A stretch of 64,000 nucleotides of DNA, from the NCBI RefSeq assembly GCF_001435315.1, contig NZ_AZGK01000002.1:138763-202762 (forward strand). Direction: 5' to 3'. The notes beneath the pieces were generated by a model, which saw only the letters and a program-made list of their open reading frames with translations, was not told the DNA's origin and did no database searches. Within the stretch, counting starts at the first letter, position 1; the number at the start of each line of letters is the position of its first letter. Both the position numbers and the translations under genes were made by a program. Shown in pieces: positions 16,055 to 24,547 of the stretch. This DNA is from Lentilactobacillus parabuchneri DSM 5707 = NBRC 107865 (GTDB lineage Bacteria > Bacillota > Bacilli > Lactobacillales > Lactobacillaceae).

Positions 16055-18580
16055 TTACTTAATCACTTTGACGTATTTTGAGTTTCCAGTGATATAACCG
16101 CCGGAAATGTGATACCTCAGTGCACCGTGGTTTGAGACGCTGTTTGCATGTGAGTAATCGTAGTTTTTAATTTTAATCTTGGCACCCTTCTTAAAGGCGA
16201 CTTTCTTGTTGCGTTTACTGAGGTTGACATCTCGATAACGATAAATTGTCTTTTTAACCTTAACATAACGCGGTTGTTTTTGCGTACCCATCGTTACCAG
16301 TTTGCGGTTTGCGGTAATGTACTTGCCATTTGATAAGACGTATCGCGTGGTCAAGTTATGCTTTACAATCGCAGTAACATGCAAGACAGTTCCCTGTTTG
16401 TAATTTCGATACAAACCGGTCAAATTCTTATACATGTAGGCGTTAACCCCTCGTGGGTTAATGACCGTTACTGATGTGTGCATCGTCTGGTAATAAACTG
16501 GGCGGACGTATGCCCACTGCGCAGTGATATAACCTTTTTTACCACGATTCTTGGTCAAATGGTTCACATCGCGAACTTTGTAACGAAGACGGCCATTCGC
16601 AGAGTGACCATAACCGGTAACGACAAACATTGGCCGGTAAACTCTCGGCTTGGAAACATAGCCTGCTTTGCGCTCACGTTTACTGAAGGTCGTATTCTTG
16701 TACAAATAAATCTTCTTTAGTGAGTAAACAACCGTGCCCTTCGCAGCGACATTGCTACCGGAGTTTGAATCACCCCCACCAGGTGTTGGGGTTGGGGTAG
16801 GCGTCGGTGTTGGCGTGGGGGTGGGGGTTGGATTAGGTGTTGGGGTAGGTGTGACATCCTTCTTCACATAAATTTTTACTGGTGAAGTCGTGGTTCCCCA
16901 GACAACAGTCGGTTGAACTTTTCCGTTCAGCTCACTACCGGAAGCAATATGATAACCGGTTGGCACTGTACCATACGTTAAAATCTTATTTAGATCCCAC
17001 GTGTCACCAGTTTTGGTCGTACTTGACGGCGTTAACGTAAATTTGTTGTTTGGAAAACTTGTTTGGCCATCAACATCGACAAATTCAGCATTTAAACTTG
17101 TGAGATTATCATCTGGAATAATCTTCAAGCTTGCATATTTAGTGGCACTTGATCCATTGGTATTTGACGCAAAGATTGGTATCTGATAAGTTTGTCCGCC
17201 GTTTATCTTGCCGTACGCTAATTCTGATTTGTAATCATAGCCCAGGCCGAAGTTCAATGCGTCGTCAGTGTGGGGATCATTATTATCGGTGGTCGTCGCA
17301 AACTGACTCAAAATATCTTTTGCCGATTTCAATTGTGTGTTGTTATTAAACAACAGAGCTCTGGCTTGGGATAACGTTACTTTCAGGTTCTTCACCGTTA
17401 ATAACGGTATGAAGCCAGCCCCAATTGTACTGTTATACATCATTTGAGCAGTTCGATCTTTAACGGTACTATTGTTACTGATATTTGAAATACTTGAAGT
17501 AATCACAAACTTATCTGAAACCAATTTCGTTTGAACTGCAAACGGAATGTTTAGACTACGACCGGCATCATTAGGACCAAGGTTGTCGATCGTAACAGTA
17601 ACCTTTCCCCCCGTACTAGTTGGATCAATCGTCCATTTAGTCGTTGGTGTGTTGGAAATTGGATGTGTATTATCCGGGCTTTCATAAACTTTTAAAGCCT
17701 TTGGATCTTTGATTAAATTAATGGCGTTACTCGAAGATAACGTCCACGTGAACGACTTGGGAACTTTGTCAACGTCGGTTGGCAACGTAACCTGCGCCCA
17801 AGCAACGGTCGCGTTTTGATCGTACCAGTAGATTAGGTTTTTATCATAAGCAGTACTAGAAGCATCCGGAGAATAGGCATAGAAATTGCCATTATAGATA
17901 TCCCCGTCATCAATAAAGCCCGATGGCGCAGTTAATCCACCGAGTCCCCCAAATATTTCTTGGCTAAGGGTATCAGCACCACCACCTGAATTTCCGGGAA
18001 TGTTGTTAACATTCAAAGTTCCATCTTTAATGACAGTTGTCTGACTTCCTCGTATATAGTTAACCTTGATAGGATATGAGACCGTTGACTTTTCGTTAAG
18101 ATCACTGGTTGCGGGTTTCATATAGATTGAAACCCCTGCGTGCGCAAGATTGGCGTAATCAGGACCACTCTTTGCAGTCAGCGTAATTGTTGCCGGGTTA
18201 GTACTACCATCTGTCGAGACGTCAAAGAAATTCCCCGACGAAACAGCATTGATTTGAAGCGAGCTAAGATCAAATCCAGCAACGCCATCGCTATCTTTTC
18301 CGACGGAAATTTGAATCTTATCGCCTGGTTTAATACCAGCGGTCTCTGCAAGTAAAAACTGCATATTGATTGCCTGGCTACTATTATATGTTGCGTCATT
18401 TTTAAAGTTCGTGGTGTAGGTAAATGGACTGGTTAATTCAGAATCATCCGCGTTAACAGTCAGCCCACTCAGAAACATCCCAAATAAAAGACTAAACAGC
18501 CCAATCACTAAAGAAATGATAATACTTTTGTTAAAGTGACGATGATGCGCCACATTTGATAAACCAATATCACTATGCAT
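16055..18580 (-). CDS. Large secreted surface protein with Pro-Thr linker and SH3-like C-terminal module
   Basis: An 841-residue secreted protein. A signal peptide with an N-terminal cytosolic extension has its hydrophobic core at about residues 20-40 (ending TVNA). Residues about 45-575 are beta-rich, Ser/Thr/Asn-rich adhesin-like sequence whose domains I cannot name. A TP-repeat linker (about 578-605) precedes a basic C-terminal region (about 612-841) that is clearly homologous to residues 430-661 of the protein at 240-2225; both contain RPMFVVTGYG, GRLRYKVRDVNHL and ITANRKLV. There is no LPxTG motif. The start ATG follows GGGGGAATTAAA. It is probably an exposed adhesin held by the C-terminal module; the ligand is unknown. 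Confidence 0.85.
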   Translation of the reverse strand: MHSDIGLSNVAHHRHFNKSIIISLVIGLFSLLFGMFLSGLTVNADDSELTSPFTYTTNFKNDATYNSSQAINMQFLLAETAGIKPGDKIQISVGKDSDGVAGFDLSSLQINAVSSGNFFDVSTDGSTNPATITLTAKSGPDYANLAHAGVSIYMKPATSDLNEKSTVSYPIKVNYIRGSQTTVIKDGTLNVNNIPGNSGGGADTLSQEIFGGLGGLTAPSGFIDDGDIYNGNFYAYSPDASSTAYDKNLIYWYDQNATVAWAQVTLPTDVDKVPKSFTWTLSSSNAINLIKDPKALKVYESPDNTHPISNTPTTKWTIDPTSTGGKVTVTIDNLGPNDAGRSLNIPFAVQTKLVSDKFVITSSISNISNNSTVKDRTAQMMYNSTIGAGFIPLLTVKNLKVTLSQARALLFNNNTQLKSAKDILSQFATTTDNNDPHTDDALNFGLGYDYKSELAYGKINGGQTYQIPIFASNTNGSSATKYASLKIIPDDNLTSLNAEFVDVDGQTSFPNNKFTLTPSSTTKTGDTWDLNKILTYGTVPTGYHIASGSELNGKVQPTVVWGTTTSPVKIYVKKDVTPTPTPNPTPTPTPTPTPTPTPTPGGGDSNSGSNVAAKGTVVYSLKKIYLYKNTTFSKRERKAGYVSKPRVYRPMFVVTGYGHSANGRLRYKVRDVNHLTKNRGKKGYITAQWAYVRPVYYQTMHTSVTVINPRGVNAYMYKNLTGLYRNYKQGTVLHVTAIVKHNLTTRYVLSNGKYITANRKLVTMGTQKQPRYVKVKKTIYRYRDVNLSKRNKKVAFKKGAKIKIKNYDYSHANSVSNHGALRYHISGGYITGNSKYVKVIK

Positions 18581-18756
18581 TTTAATTCCCCCGTTCCTAT
18601 ATCTCTATTGTAATATGCCAGACCGTTCATTACAATCAGTAATGGGATTTCTGGTCTAAATGTAATGTTCTTATTTATAAGCCAAATATCATAATTTTGC
18701 GGACTTTTCACAAATTTTCATGTACAATTGACTTAAAAATAAGGAGGAACACCTAC

Positions 18757-19239
18757 ATGTCAGTCTATCAGAACAAAGTTTATCTTGCTTCGCCATTTTT
18801 CAGCGACGGTCAAAAGGATCGGATTAACCAAGTTGTTGAATTACTCAAGCAGAACCCAACTATTGAAAGTGACGGTATTTTCATCCCTCAAGATCACCAA
18901 TTTGAGTCCGAACCTTTCGGCAGCTTCAAATGGCAAGACGCCGTATTTGCCTCGGACATGCGCCAAGTACATAAAGCCGACGTTGTCGTAGCGATTTTGG
19001 ATTACCAACTTGAAGAGGGCCTGACAGAACCCGATTCCGGAACGATATTTGAAATCGGCTCAGCTCATGAGGCCAACATTCCCGTTATCATGGTTCAATT
19101 CGGTGAAAATAGCGAATTGAATCTGATGCTGGCCCGCAGCTACACAGCTTTCTTCAATGGCAAGGCTGACATTCAACACCTCAAGGACTACGATTTCAAC
19201 AACCTCGAACAACGTTATACGGAGAAAAAAGTCCTTTAA
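18757..19239 (+). CDS. ntd: Nucleoside 2-deoxyribosyltransferase
   Basis: A 160-residue protein of normal length for N-deoxyribosyltransferases. These move 2-deoxyribose between purine and pyrimidine bases, a salvage step well known in lactobacilli. Motifs visible are VYLASPFF at the start (base binding), ADVVVAILD, and DSGTIFEIGSAHE, where the Glu of the EIG triplet is the expected nucleophile. I use the ATG at 18757, eight bases after AAGGAGG; the reading frame is open for another 60 bases upstream, but there is no ribosome binding site there. It is a single gene with its own terminator. Confidence 0.93.
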   Translation: MSVYQNKVYLASPFFSDGQKDRINQVVELLKQNPTIESDGIFIPQDHQFESEPFGSFKWQDAVFASDMRQVHKADVVVAILDYQLEEGLTEPDSGTIFEIGSAHEANIPVIMVQFGENSELNLMLARSYTAFFNGKADIQHLKDYDFNNLEQRYTEKKVL

Positions 19240-19246
19240 TTATATG

Positions 19247-19291
19247 TAAAAATGCTAGGCACCCTCTAAAATGGGACCTAGCATTTTTTGT
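19247..19291. terminator. Bidirectional terminator
   Basis: AAAAATGCTAGG...CCTAGCATTTTTT arms between ntd and the convergent antiporter gene. Confidence 0.75.
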
Positions 19292-20505
19292 TACCGATCG
19301 CCTGAAACCCCGTTTTCCATATCCAACGACAAATCCGCTTTGTCATCAGCCGGTAGCAGGTGAATCGCGTGTTTCAATAAGAATGGCGCAATCAGCGTTG
19401 ATAAAATAATCACTAAAATCAGGTCTGAATAGTAAGCATCTGACAACAAGCCGGATGAGAACCCAATTTGAGCGGTAATCAATCCCATCTCACCTCGAGA
19501 AATCATCCCCGAACCGATCATATAGCTGCTATTCAGGTTAAATCCGTTGAGTATCGCTCCCAAGCCACATCCAAACAGCTTACTGATGCAGGCCAAGAAG
19601 GTCAAAATACCAACAAATAGGATTGAGTCGCCAATGTGGGCAAACGACATGTTGAGACCAATGCTAACAAAGAACATCGGGACAAACACCGCGTAGCCAA
19701 TCGGTTCCATATGATTCTCAATGGTTTCCCGATAGGGTGTGTGAGCAACCGCAATGCCGGCGAAAAACGCGCCAACCGCGCCGCTTAGGCCAACGACCTC
19801 AGCAATGTAGGCCATCCCCAGACAAATCACCATCGAAGTGATCGTCACACTCGAGGCCATCAACAAACGCTCCCCGATTCTCATCACATAAGGAACAATC
19901 CATTTGACCATTAAATAAGTGAGGACAAAGAATGCAATTTGCTCAATAAAGACCAGTGCCAAAGAGGTCGACGAACCACCCGTCTTGACACCTTGAGAAC
20001 CCATTAAGCTAATCATAATTGACAACAGAATCACACCAATAATATCATCGGCGACCGCCGCGCCAAGGATCGTGGCACCCTCCTTTGTGTCCAAGGACTT
20101 GTAATCCCGTAGAACTTCAACTGAGATTGAGACCGATGTCGCACTGAAGACCACACCGATGAAAATCGCTTCTAACGGTGAAAATGAAAAGGCAATGCAG
20201 GCGGCGCCAATCATGACGACTGGGAAAATGACCCCAATGACGGCCACGATAATTGCCGGCCGTAGGTATTTTCTCAGTAACTTCAGATTGCTTTCCAGAC
20301 CCCCAATGAACATTAAGATAATCACGCCAATTTGTGAAAACAGGTTAATCATATTGTTCAGTTGGATCCAGTTCAGTAACGCCGGTCCCACGATAATTCC
20401 GACCAGAATCTGGCCAATAACCGAAGGAATTCCAATTCGATTGGATAAGTGCCCAGCCAGCGTGGTCAACACCAGCAACAGGCACAGGGCACCGATAAAG
20501 GTCAT
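19291..20505 (-). CDS. CPA2-family Na+(K+)/H+ antiporter
   Basis: A 404-residue membrane protein with about 12 segments. The core motifs fit the CPA2/KefB-NapA family: GGLESNLKLLRK after segment 3, SATSVSISVEVL in segment 4, AVADDIIGVILLSI with the paired Asp residues of electrogenic antiporters, and GAVGAFFAGIAVAHTP. There is no C-terminal TrkA-N (RCK) domain, so it is the short NapA-like form. It exchanges monovalent cations for protons and helps pH and sodium homeostasis. The start ATG follows an AAGGGAGATTATC sequence. Confidence 0.9.
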   Translation of the reverse strand: MTFIGALCLLLVLTTLAGHLSNRIGIPSVIGQILVGIIVGPALLNWIQLNNMINLFSQIGVIILMFIGGLESNLKLLRKYLRPAIIVAVIGVIFPVVMIGAACIAFSFSPLEAIFIGVVFSATSVSISVEVLRDYKSLDTKEGATILGAAVADDIIGVILLSIMISLMGSQGVKTGGSSTSLALVFIEQIAFFVLTYLMVKWIVPYVMRIGERLLMASSVTITSMVICLGMAYIAEVVGLSGAVGAFFAGIAVAHTPYRETIENHMEPIGYAVFVPMFFVSIGLNMSFAHIGDSILFVGILTFLACISKLFGCGLGAILNGFNLNSSYMIGSGMISRGEMGLITAQIGFSSGLLSDAYYSDLILVIILSTLIAPFLLKHAIHLLPADDKADLSLDMENGVSGDR

Positions 20506-20592
20506 CTGATAATCTCCCTTCTTTAAATGTCGTTTGATTCAGTAGGTTTATGTGTTAAAAAATGCAGCGAACTATGTGTTAAATTCTACTAA

Positions 20593-21975
20593 CTAGTCAT
20601 TTTCCATTTGAGCCGCTCTTGCGCCCATCAAAGCACTGATGAAGTGAATGGCCAGGCCGATGATGAGTCCAATCGCAGCTGGTAACAACCAGTCCATTCC
20701 AAGAGATGCACCCGGCAGAAAGTTGTCTAATTTCAAGATAGTTGTCGCAAAAGCCGACTTTGAAATAATTGCCGGAGCTGCAGCAATCGCATCCAGAATT
20801 GCTGGGATGATGGTAAAGATTGTCGTCCAGATATAAACACGACGGTCGTGGTTAAAGAGTGGGGACGCAATCGACAGGATAATCAACGTAATTGCCAGTG
20901 GGTACAGGAACATCAGCATTGGTGTTGACCAGGCGATAATGGTATCAAGACCAAAGTTGGCAATTCCAAATGAGAGACCTGTCGCAATCAACAGCCAGGT
21001 CCGGTATGAAATCGAGGGGAATTTAGCGTGCAATGCTTCAGAGAATGATGTCGAAAGGCCAACGGCAGTTGTCAGGCAGGTCAGTGTTGCCATCGTGGCT
21101 AAAATAACCTCACCTGTGATCCCCAGGAAATGGTTGGCAATCTGGTTGAAGGCGATCCCACCGTCAATTGAAAGATTAAATTTACCCAGGCTGGTGGCTC
21201 CCAACCAAATCAATCCAATATAAATTAATGCTTCAAGCCCGATTCCAAGGGCGCCGGATTTAATTGTCGTCATTGAAATATCTTTGGCGTTTGTTTGTCC
21301 CAAGCTGCGAATCGCCGTAACGATCGCAATTCCAAACAAGAGACCTGCAATACAATCCATCGTGTTATAACCTTGAAGAAATCCATTAAGAATCGATCCA
21401 TTTTTGTAGGCAGCATCAGTAATGGGTGCGTTGGCTGCCTGACTGATTGGGCTCGTAAATGCAATTGCGAAAATAATAGCAAGTAAGGCTAAAAATGCGG
21501 GATTCAAAATTTTACCAATTGAATTAATAATGCCTGCTGGTTTGCGGGAAGCCCCGTAAGTAATCCCGAAGAAAATCAATGAGTAAATAAATAACCACAT
21601 TGGCTGCTGTGCAGCACTCAGATGGCTTGCAAAGCCGATTTGAAATGGCGTTGTTGCCGTCCGTGGTGTCGCAAACAGCGGTCCCAAGGTTGCACAAACT
21701 AATACCATAAAGAAGGTCGCATAGCGCTTCCCGATTGGCTTAGCCAAGTCATAGATCCCGTTACTATGAGTTACCGCGATTGCAATAATCGCAAGCAGTG
21801 GCAATAACGTCCCAGTCAGCAGAAAGCCAATCCCAGCGGTAAACCAGTGGGCCCCGGCTAATTGTCCCAAGTGAATTGGAAAGATTAAGTTGCCGGCACC
21901 GAAGAACATTCCAAATAGCATTGAGCCGATAATCAGATAGTGTTTGAATGATAATTTCTTTGATTTAGTTTCCAT
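20593..21975 (-). CDS. brnQ: Branched-chain amino acid carrier BrnQ
   Basis: A 460-residue, 12-segment carrier of the LIVCS family. It opens with the conserved FKHYLIIGSMLFGMFFGAGNLIFPIHLGQ-type stretch and has KPIGKRYATFFMVLVCATLGPLFATPRTATTPF. BrnQ imports Leu, Ile and Val with Na+ or H+. The ATG follows AAGGAG. Expression is governed by a T-box leader ending about 150 bases upstream, whose specifier is best read as a Val codon. A 55-codon reading frame between the T-box terminator and brnQ overlaps the brnQ start. Confidence 0.95.
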   Translation of the reverse strand: METKSKKLSFKHYLIIGSMLFGMFFGAGNLIFPIHLGQLAGAHWFTAGIGFLLTGTLLPLLAIIAIAVTHSNGIYDLAKPIGKRYATFFMVLVCATLGPLFATPRTATTPFQIGFASHLSAAQQPMWLFIYSLIFFGITYGASRKPAGIINSIGKILNPAFLALLAIIFAIAFTSPISQAANAPITDAAYKNGSILNGFLQGYNTMDCIAGLLFGIAIVTAIRSLGQTNAKDISMTTIKSGALGIGLEALIYIGLIWLGATSLGKFNLSIDGGIAFNQIANHFLGITGEVILATMATLTCLTTAVGLSTSFSEALHAKFPSISYRTWLLIATGLSFGIANFGLDTIIAWSTPMLMFLYPLAITLIILSIASPLFNHDRRVYIWTTIFTIIPAILDAIAAAPAIISKSAFATTILKLDNFLPGASLGMDWLLPAAIGLIIGLAIHFISALMGARAAQMEND

Positions 21976-22100
21976 ATTGAAGACTCCTTATTTATTAAAT
22001 ACGTTAGATATCTCAATTTTCTGTTTTTAAATCGTTTAAATTCATCATTTGTGACTCGGATAATGCCACCTGACTTACCCTGGCTTAAATTCATTTTCAT
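21933..22100 (-). CDS. Small basic ORF between T-box and brnQ
   Basis: A 55-residue frame starting MKMNLSQGKSGGIIRVTNDE, preceded by a strong AGGGGGTT ribosome binding site five bases before the ATG. It overlaps the first 43 bases of brnQ in another frame, so it is read before the BrnQ start is reached. I recognise no family. It could be a real small protein or a translational-coupling frame that delivers ribosomes to brnQ. A similar short frame sits after the trp T-box at 63241. Confidence 0.4.
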   Translation of the reverse strand: MKMNLSQGKSGGIIRVTNDEFKRFKNRKLRYLTYLINKESSIWKLNQRNYHSNTI

Positions 22101-22121
22101 CGTAATAACCCCCTTTAATGA

Positions 22122-22419
22122 CAAAAAAACGTCCCTCAAGATTGATTTCAATCTCAAGGGACGTTTACACGTGTTACCACCCAAATTCTCAACAACTTCA
22201 CAGCTGCTGACTCACCATGTACGGCCGAAACAACTTCAGCGATACACTGGCGCTGTAATGGGCGCTCCCAACAAACACTCGCAGCATCGCTCGCATTTGT
22301 CGCTCGAAGGCTACTTTCATCACTTAGGCTTTTGAATCGTTCTCACTTACCCGATTCTCCCTGAAAAAGCGCTAAGAGATTACTCTCCTTGTCTTAGCAA
22401 AATCTCATATTTCTGATTG
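22122..22419 (-). ncRNA. T-box riboswitch leader of brnQ, probable Val specifier
   Basis: The conserved T-box sequence reads TGGGTGGTAACACG on the minus strand (22167-22185). It is followed by a terminator with arms CGTCCCT-CAAGATTG / CAATCT-CAAGGGACG and a T-run (22122-22166). In Stem I, a helix ATC-n-CTTAG / CTAAG-n-GAT lies above a loop reading GAAA-GTA-G and then CCTT, which pairs with AAGG. This has the same geometry as the glyQS specifier loop (GAAA-codon-purine), giving GUA (Val) as specifier. Uncharged tRNA-Val would favour readthrough into brnQ. The promoter is at 22426-22454. Confidence 0.88.
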
Positions 22420-22425
22420 CCATAA

Positions 22426-22454
22426 ATACTAACCCGTTTCTGATCAGATGTCAA
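22426..22454 (-). promoter_or_regulatory. Promoter of brnQ T-box transcript
   Basis: On the minus strand TTGACA (22449-22454), a 17-base spacer and TAGTAT (22426-22431), placed just before Stem I of the T-box. Confidence 0.7.
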
Positions 22455-22460
22455 CCAGTT

Positions 22461-24227
22461 TTATTTAACTAATTTCACATTGTGTTTAGTGTAGGTTAAA
22501 TGCCAGCCCTTTGGCAATGAGTGGTGGGCAAATTTACCCGAGAGCTTGCTGGATTTCAAGATGACAACGCCGGACTTGAGGCCCTTGGCGTTCTTCACAA
22601 CCACTTTGCCACCAAGCTTAGCGTGACCGGAAACTGATAACTTGCTATTGGCATTCAGCTTCAGAGTTGCCTGACTGCCTTGGGTATAGCTGCCCTTCAC
22701 AACCACGCTCTTGTTGGATAAGGTTAATTGACCGCCAGCCAAGTTCAGGCTACCATTGCCCAATGCATGGGCGTTTTCAGCAACCAAAGTTCCAGCCTTA
22801 ATTGTGGTGCCGCCCTTGAATGAATTATCACCAAGCAGGCTCAACGAACCCGTGCCTTCCTTGATCAAGCCGCCCTTACCGGAAATATTATTCTTCCAAG
22901 TATCAGCAGCGTTGAAACCACCTTTTTTCGCATCCATATTGACGGTGGTGTCAGACAAGAATTCGCCAAACCCATTAGCAGCCTTAAAGAGGTTCAAACG
23001 GCCCCAGCCTTCGGTATCATCGGTCATTGGATAGCCGGATGGAAGACCAGTTGTGTAAAGTACCTCACGCCTTTGAGTGGCATTTAGATATGGCAGCCGG
23101 GTTGCCAAGAGTACCTCAGCTCCCTTTGGCACAACCATCGGCTTTGTGGTGTCACCAATTGGTGAGAAGCCATAAGTCAGACGATAGGTATAGTTCTTCA
23201 AATTTGTCTGGTAATCGCTAAATGAATCCTTGGCCGATTTGTCCTGTGCCTTGGATAAATCTTTCTGCGTATCCTGGTATGCTTCACTCATTAATTGTTT
23301 GTTGTCGGGGTCGTTCAAAGTGGCCGCTGTCATTGCAGTCCCAATCACCCGACCGCCCATAACGGCAAGCGGTGAATGACGGCCTGCCAATACTCGGTCG
23401 TAACCGACTTCCGAGGAACGGGTAATCAATTGCTGGTATCTTTCTGGGAATAAGTAAGCTAAGGTTTCACCTGTCTCAAATGCTGCCGTGGTGTGACCGC
23501 TTGGGAAATCGTAATCATTAGCAGCGGCTGAAGCCATAACGTTTTTCAAGTAGGGATTCACTTTGACTTGATCACTTTGACGATAAGGACGGGTGAATTT
23601 GATGTAAGCTTTTGGTGTCCCGGTTCCAGACCAAGTTGAATCTTCAGCAATGTCCACCAGCTTGACTGCAGAACCCAAGGTGGCGTTCTCGTCGGCCCAC
23701 TTCATGGAGCTGTAGGGAGAACCTGCAGGCAGTGGCGCGTTAGGTACGGCATTAAAATCCGTCTGCGCATTTGTGTCCTTAATAAATGCAGGTGCGTATT
23801 GACCAAAGCCACTGATGAGGTTATATCGAAGGTCGCGACGGTCCGTTAAATATGAACGATCGATTTCAGCCTGCGATGCACCATTTGAAATTTGAATCGA
23901 TTTATCCAAATTCTCTTGTAACAATGATGCGTTGGTTTTTGTGCTGGTCGTTGGATTCCAGTATGTCAAAAACGTATTGTTGAACAACGCAATTGCCGGA
24001 TTTGTATCCGGAGTCGAATTGGTCTTCACGTTTTCCTGATAGTGATCAACGAAATACCCGTACGATGCCGGTACCGGATTCAATTCACTGGATAGACTTG
24101 AATCACTCTTTGCGTTTACCTTCACATCGGCATTCTGTGAACCTAAAACGGCGGTTCCGGTTAACGTCAAAAGAAAGGCGCTTTTCAGAACCGTTTTCAA
24201 AATTGTGCTGCTATGTCTGCTTCCCAT
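22461..24227 (-). CDS. Secreted PAP2-family acid phosphatase with autotransporter-type beta repeat
   Basis: A 588-residue secreted protein with signal peptide about 1-35. The PAP2/class A acid phosphatase core shows KAYIKFTRP (K-x6-RP), FPSGHTTA (PSGH), and RVLAGRHSPLAVMGG. In the third motif the His nucleophile is present but the Asp four residues later (HxxxD) is Ala. Residues about 455-500 (GTGSLSLLGDNSFKGGTTIK) resemble the passenger-associated repeat of Gram-negative autotransporters, unusual here. The tail (about 500-588) is beta-rich and basic, ending THNVKLVK-like, probably wall-binding. The ATG at 24227 follows GGGAGG. A non-specific phosphomonoesterase role is inferred; activity is uncertain because of the missing Asp. 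Confidence 0.85.
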   Translation of the reverse strand: MGSRHSSTILKTVLKSAFLLTLTGTAVLGSQNADVKVNAKSDSSLSSELNPVPASYGYFVDHYQENVKTNSTPDTNPAIALFNNTFLTYWNPTTSTKTNASLLQENLDKSIQISNGASQAEIDRSYLTDRRDLRYNLISGFGQYAPAFIKDTNAQTDFNAVPNAPLPAGSPYSSMKWADENATLGSAVKLVDIAEDSTWSGTGTPKAYIKFTRPYRQSDQVKVNPYLKNVMASAAANDYDFPSGHTTAAFETGETLAYLFPERYQQLITRSSEVGYDRVLAGRHSPLAVMGGRVIGTAMTAATLNDPDNKQLMSEAYQDTQKDLSKAQDKSAKDSFSDYQTNLKNYTYRLTYGFSPIGDTTKPMVVPKGAEVLLATRLPYLNATQRREVLYTTGLPSGYPMTDDTEGWGRLNLFKAANGFGEFLSDTTVNMDAKKGGFNAADTWKNNISGKGGLIKEGTGSLSLLGDNSFKGGTTIKAGTLVAENAHALGNGSLNLAGGQLTLSNKSVVVKGSYTQGSQATLKLNANSKLSVSGHAKLGGKVVVKNAKGLKSGVVILKSSKLSGKFAHHSLPKGWHLTYTKHNVKLVK

Positions 24228-24255
24228 GCTTAATCCTCCCAAAATGAAACAATTT

Positions 24256-24357
24256 CTATGAAATGCCTATCAGAACAACAAGTATCAGCAAAACCACAAA
24301 TGATATCTCCCAGCCCAACTTGGGAGTATGCTTGATTTCGTACAACATTGTTGACAT
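24256..24357 (-). CDS. Candidate small membrane peptide
   Basis: A 33-residue frame. It starts MSTMLYEIKHTPKLGWEI and ends in one hydrophobic segment rich in Val, Leu and Ile (about residues 18-33). The ATG follows AAAGGATGG at nine bases; a GTG six bases upstream is also possible. An N-terminal charged head and one membrane helix are typical of small regulatory membrane peptides and some toxins, but I recognise no family and the length allows chance occurrence. It is co-directional with TetR upstream and PAP2 downstream. Confidence 0.35.
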   Translation of the reverse strand: MSTMLYEIKHTPKLGWEISFVVLLILVVLIGIS

Positions 24358-24493
24358 ATTCACACCATCCTTTAGATAGTCCCTGATAACCACTCCTGAT
24401 TCATCTTTAGTGTACTTTCGGGATGTAAATTAGCCGCAAAGGATTTGTAAAAAGTGGGTAAAAGTTGACCAAACACATTGATTTTCTCCAACT

Positions 24494-24533
24494 CAAAAAG
24501 GCCCGGGCAAAATGCTCGGACCTTTTGACAAAA
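24494..24533 (-). terminator. Terminator after tetR-like gene
   Basis: On the minus strand AAAAGG-CCGAGC / GCCCGGGCC-TTTTT arms with a short loop and T-run. Confidence 0.65.
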
Positions 24534-24547
24534 CATCGCAATCCCGC

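Larger units (their letters stand above)
24228..24547. other. 320-bp intergenic stretch
   Basis: It contains a candidate 33-residue membrane peptide gene (24256-24357, minus), about 120 bases without visible features, and the terminator of the TetR gene (24494-24533). Confidence 0.5.
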
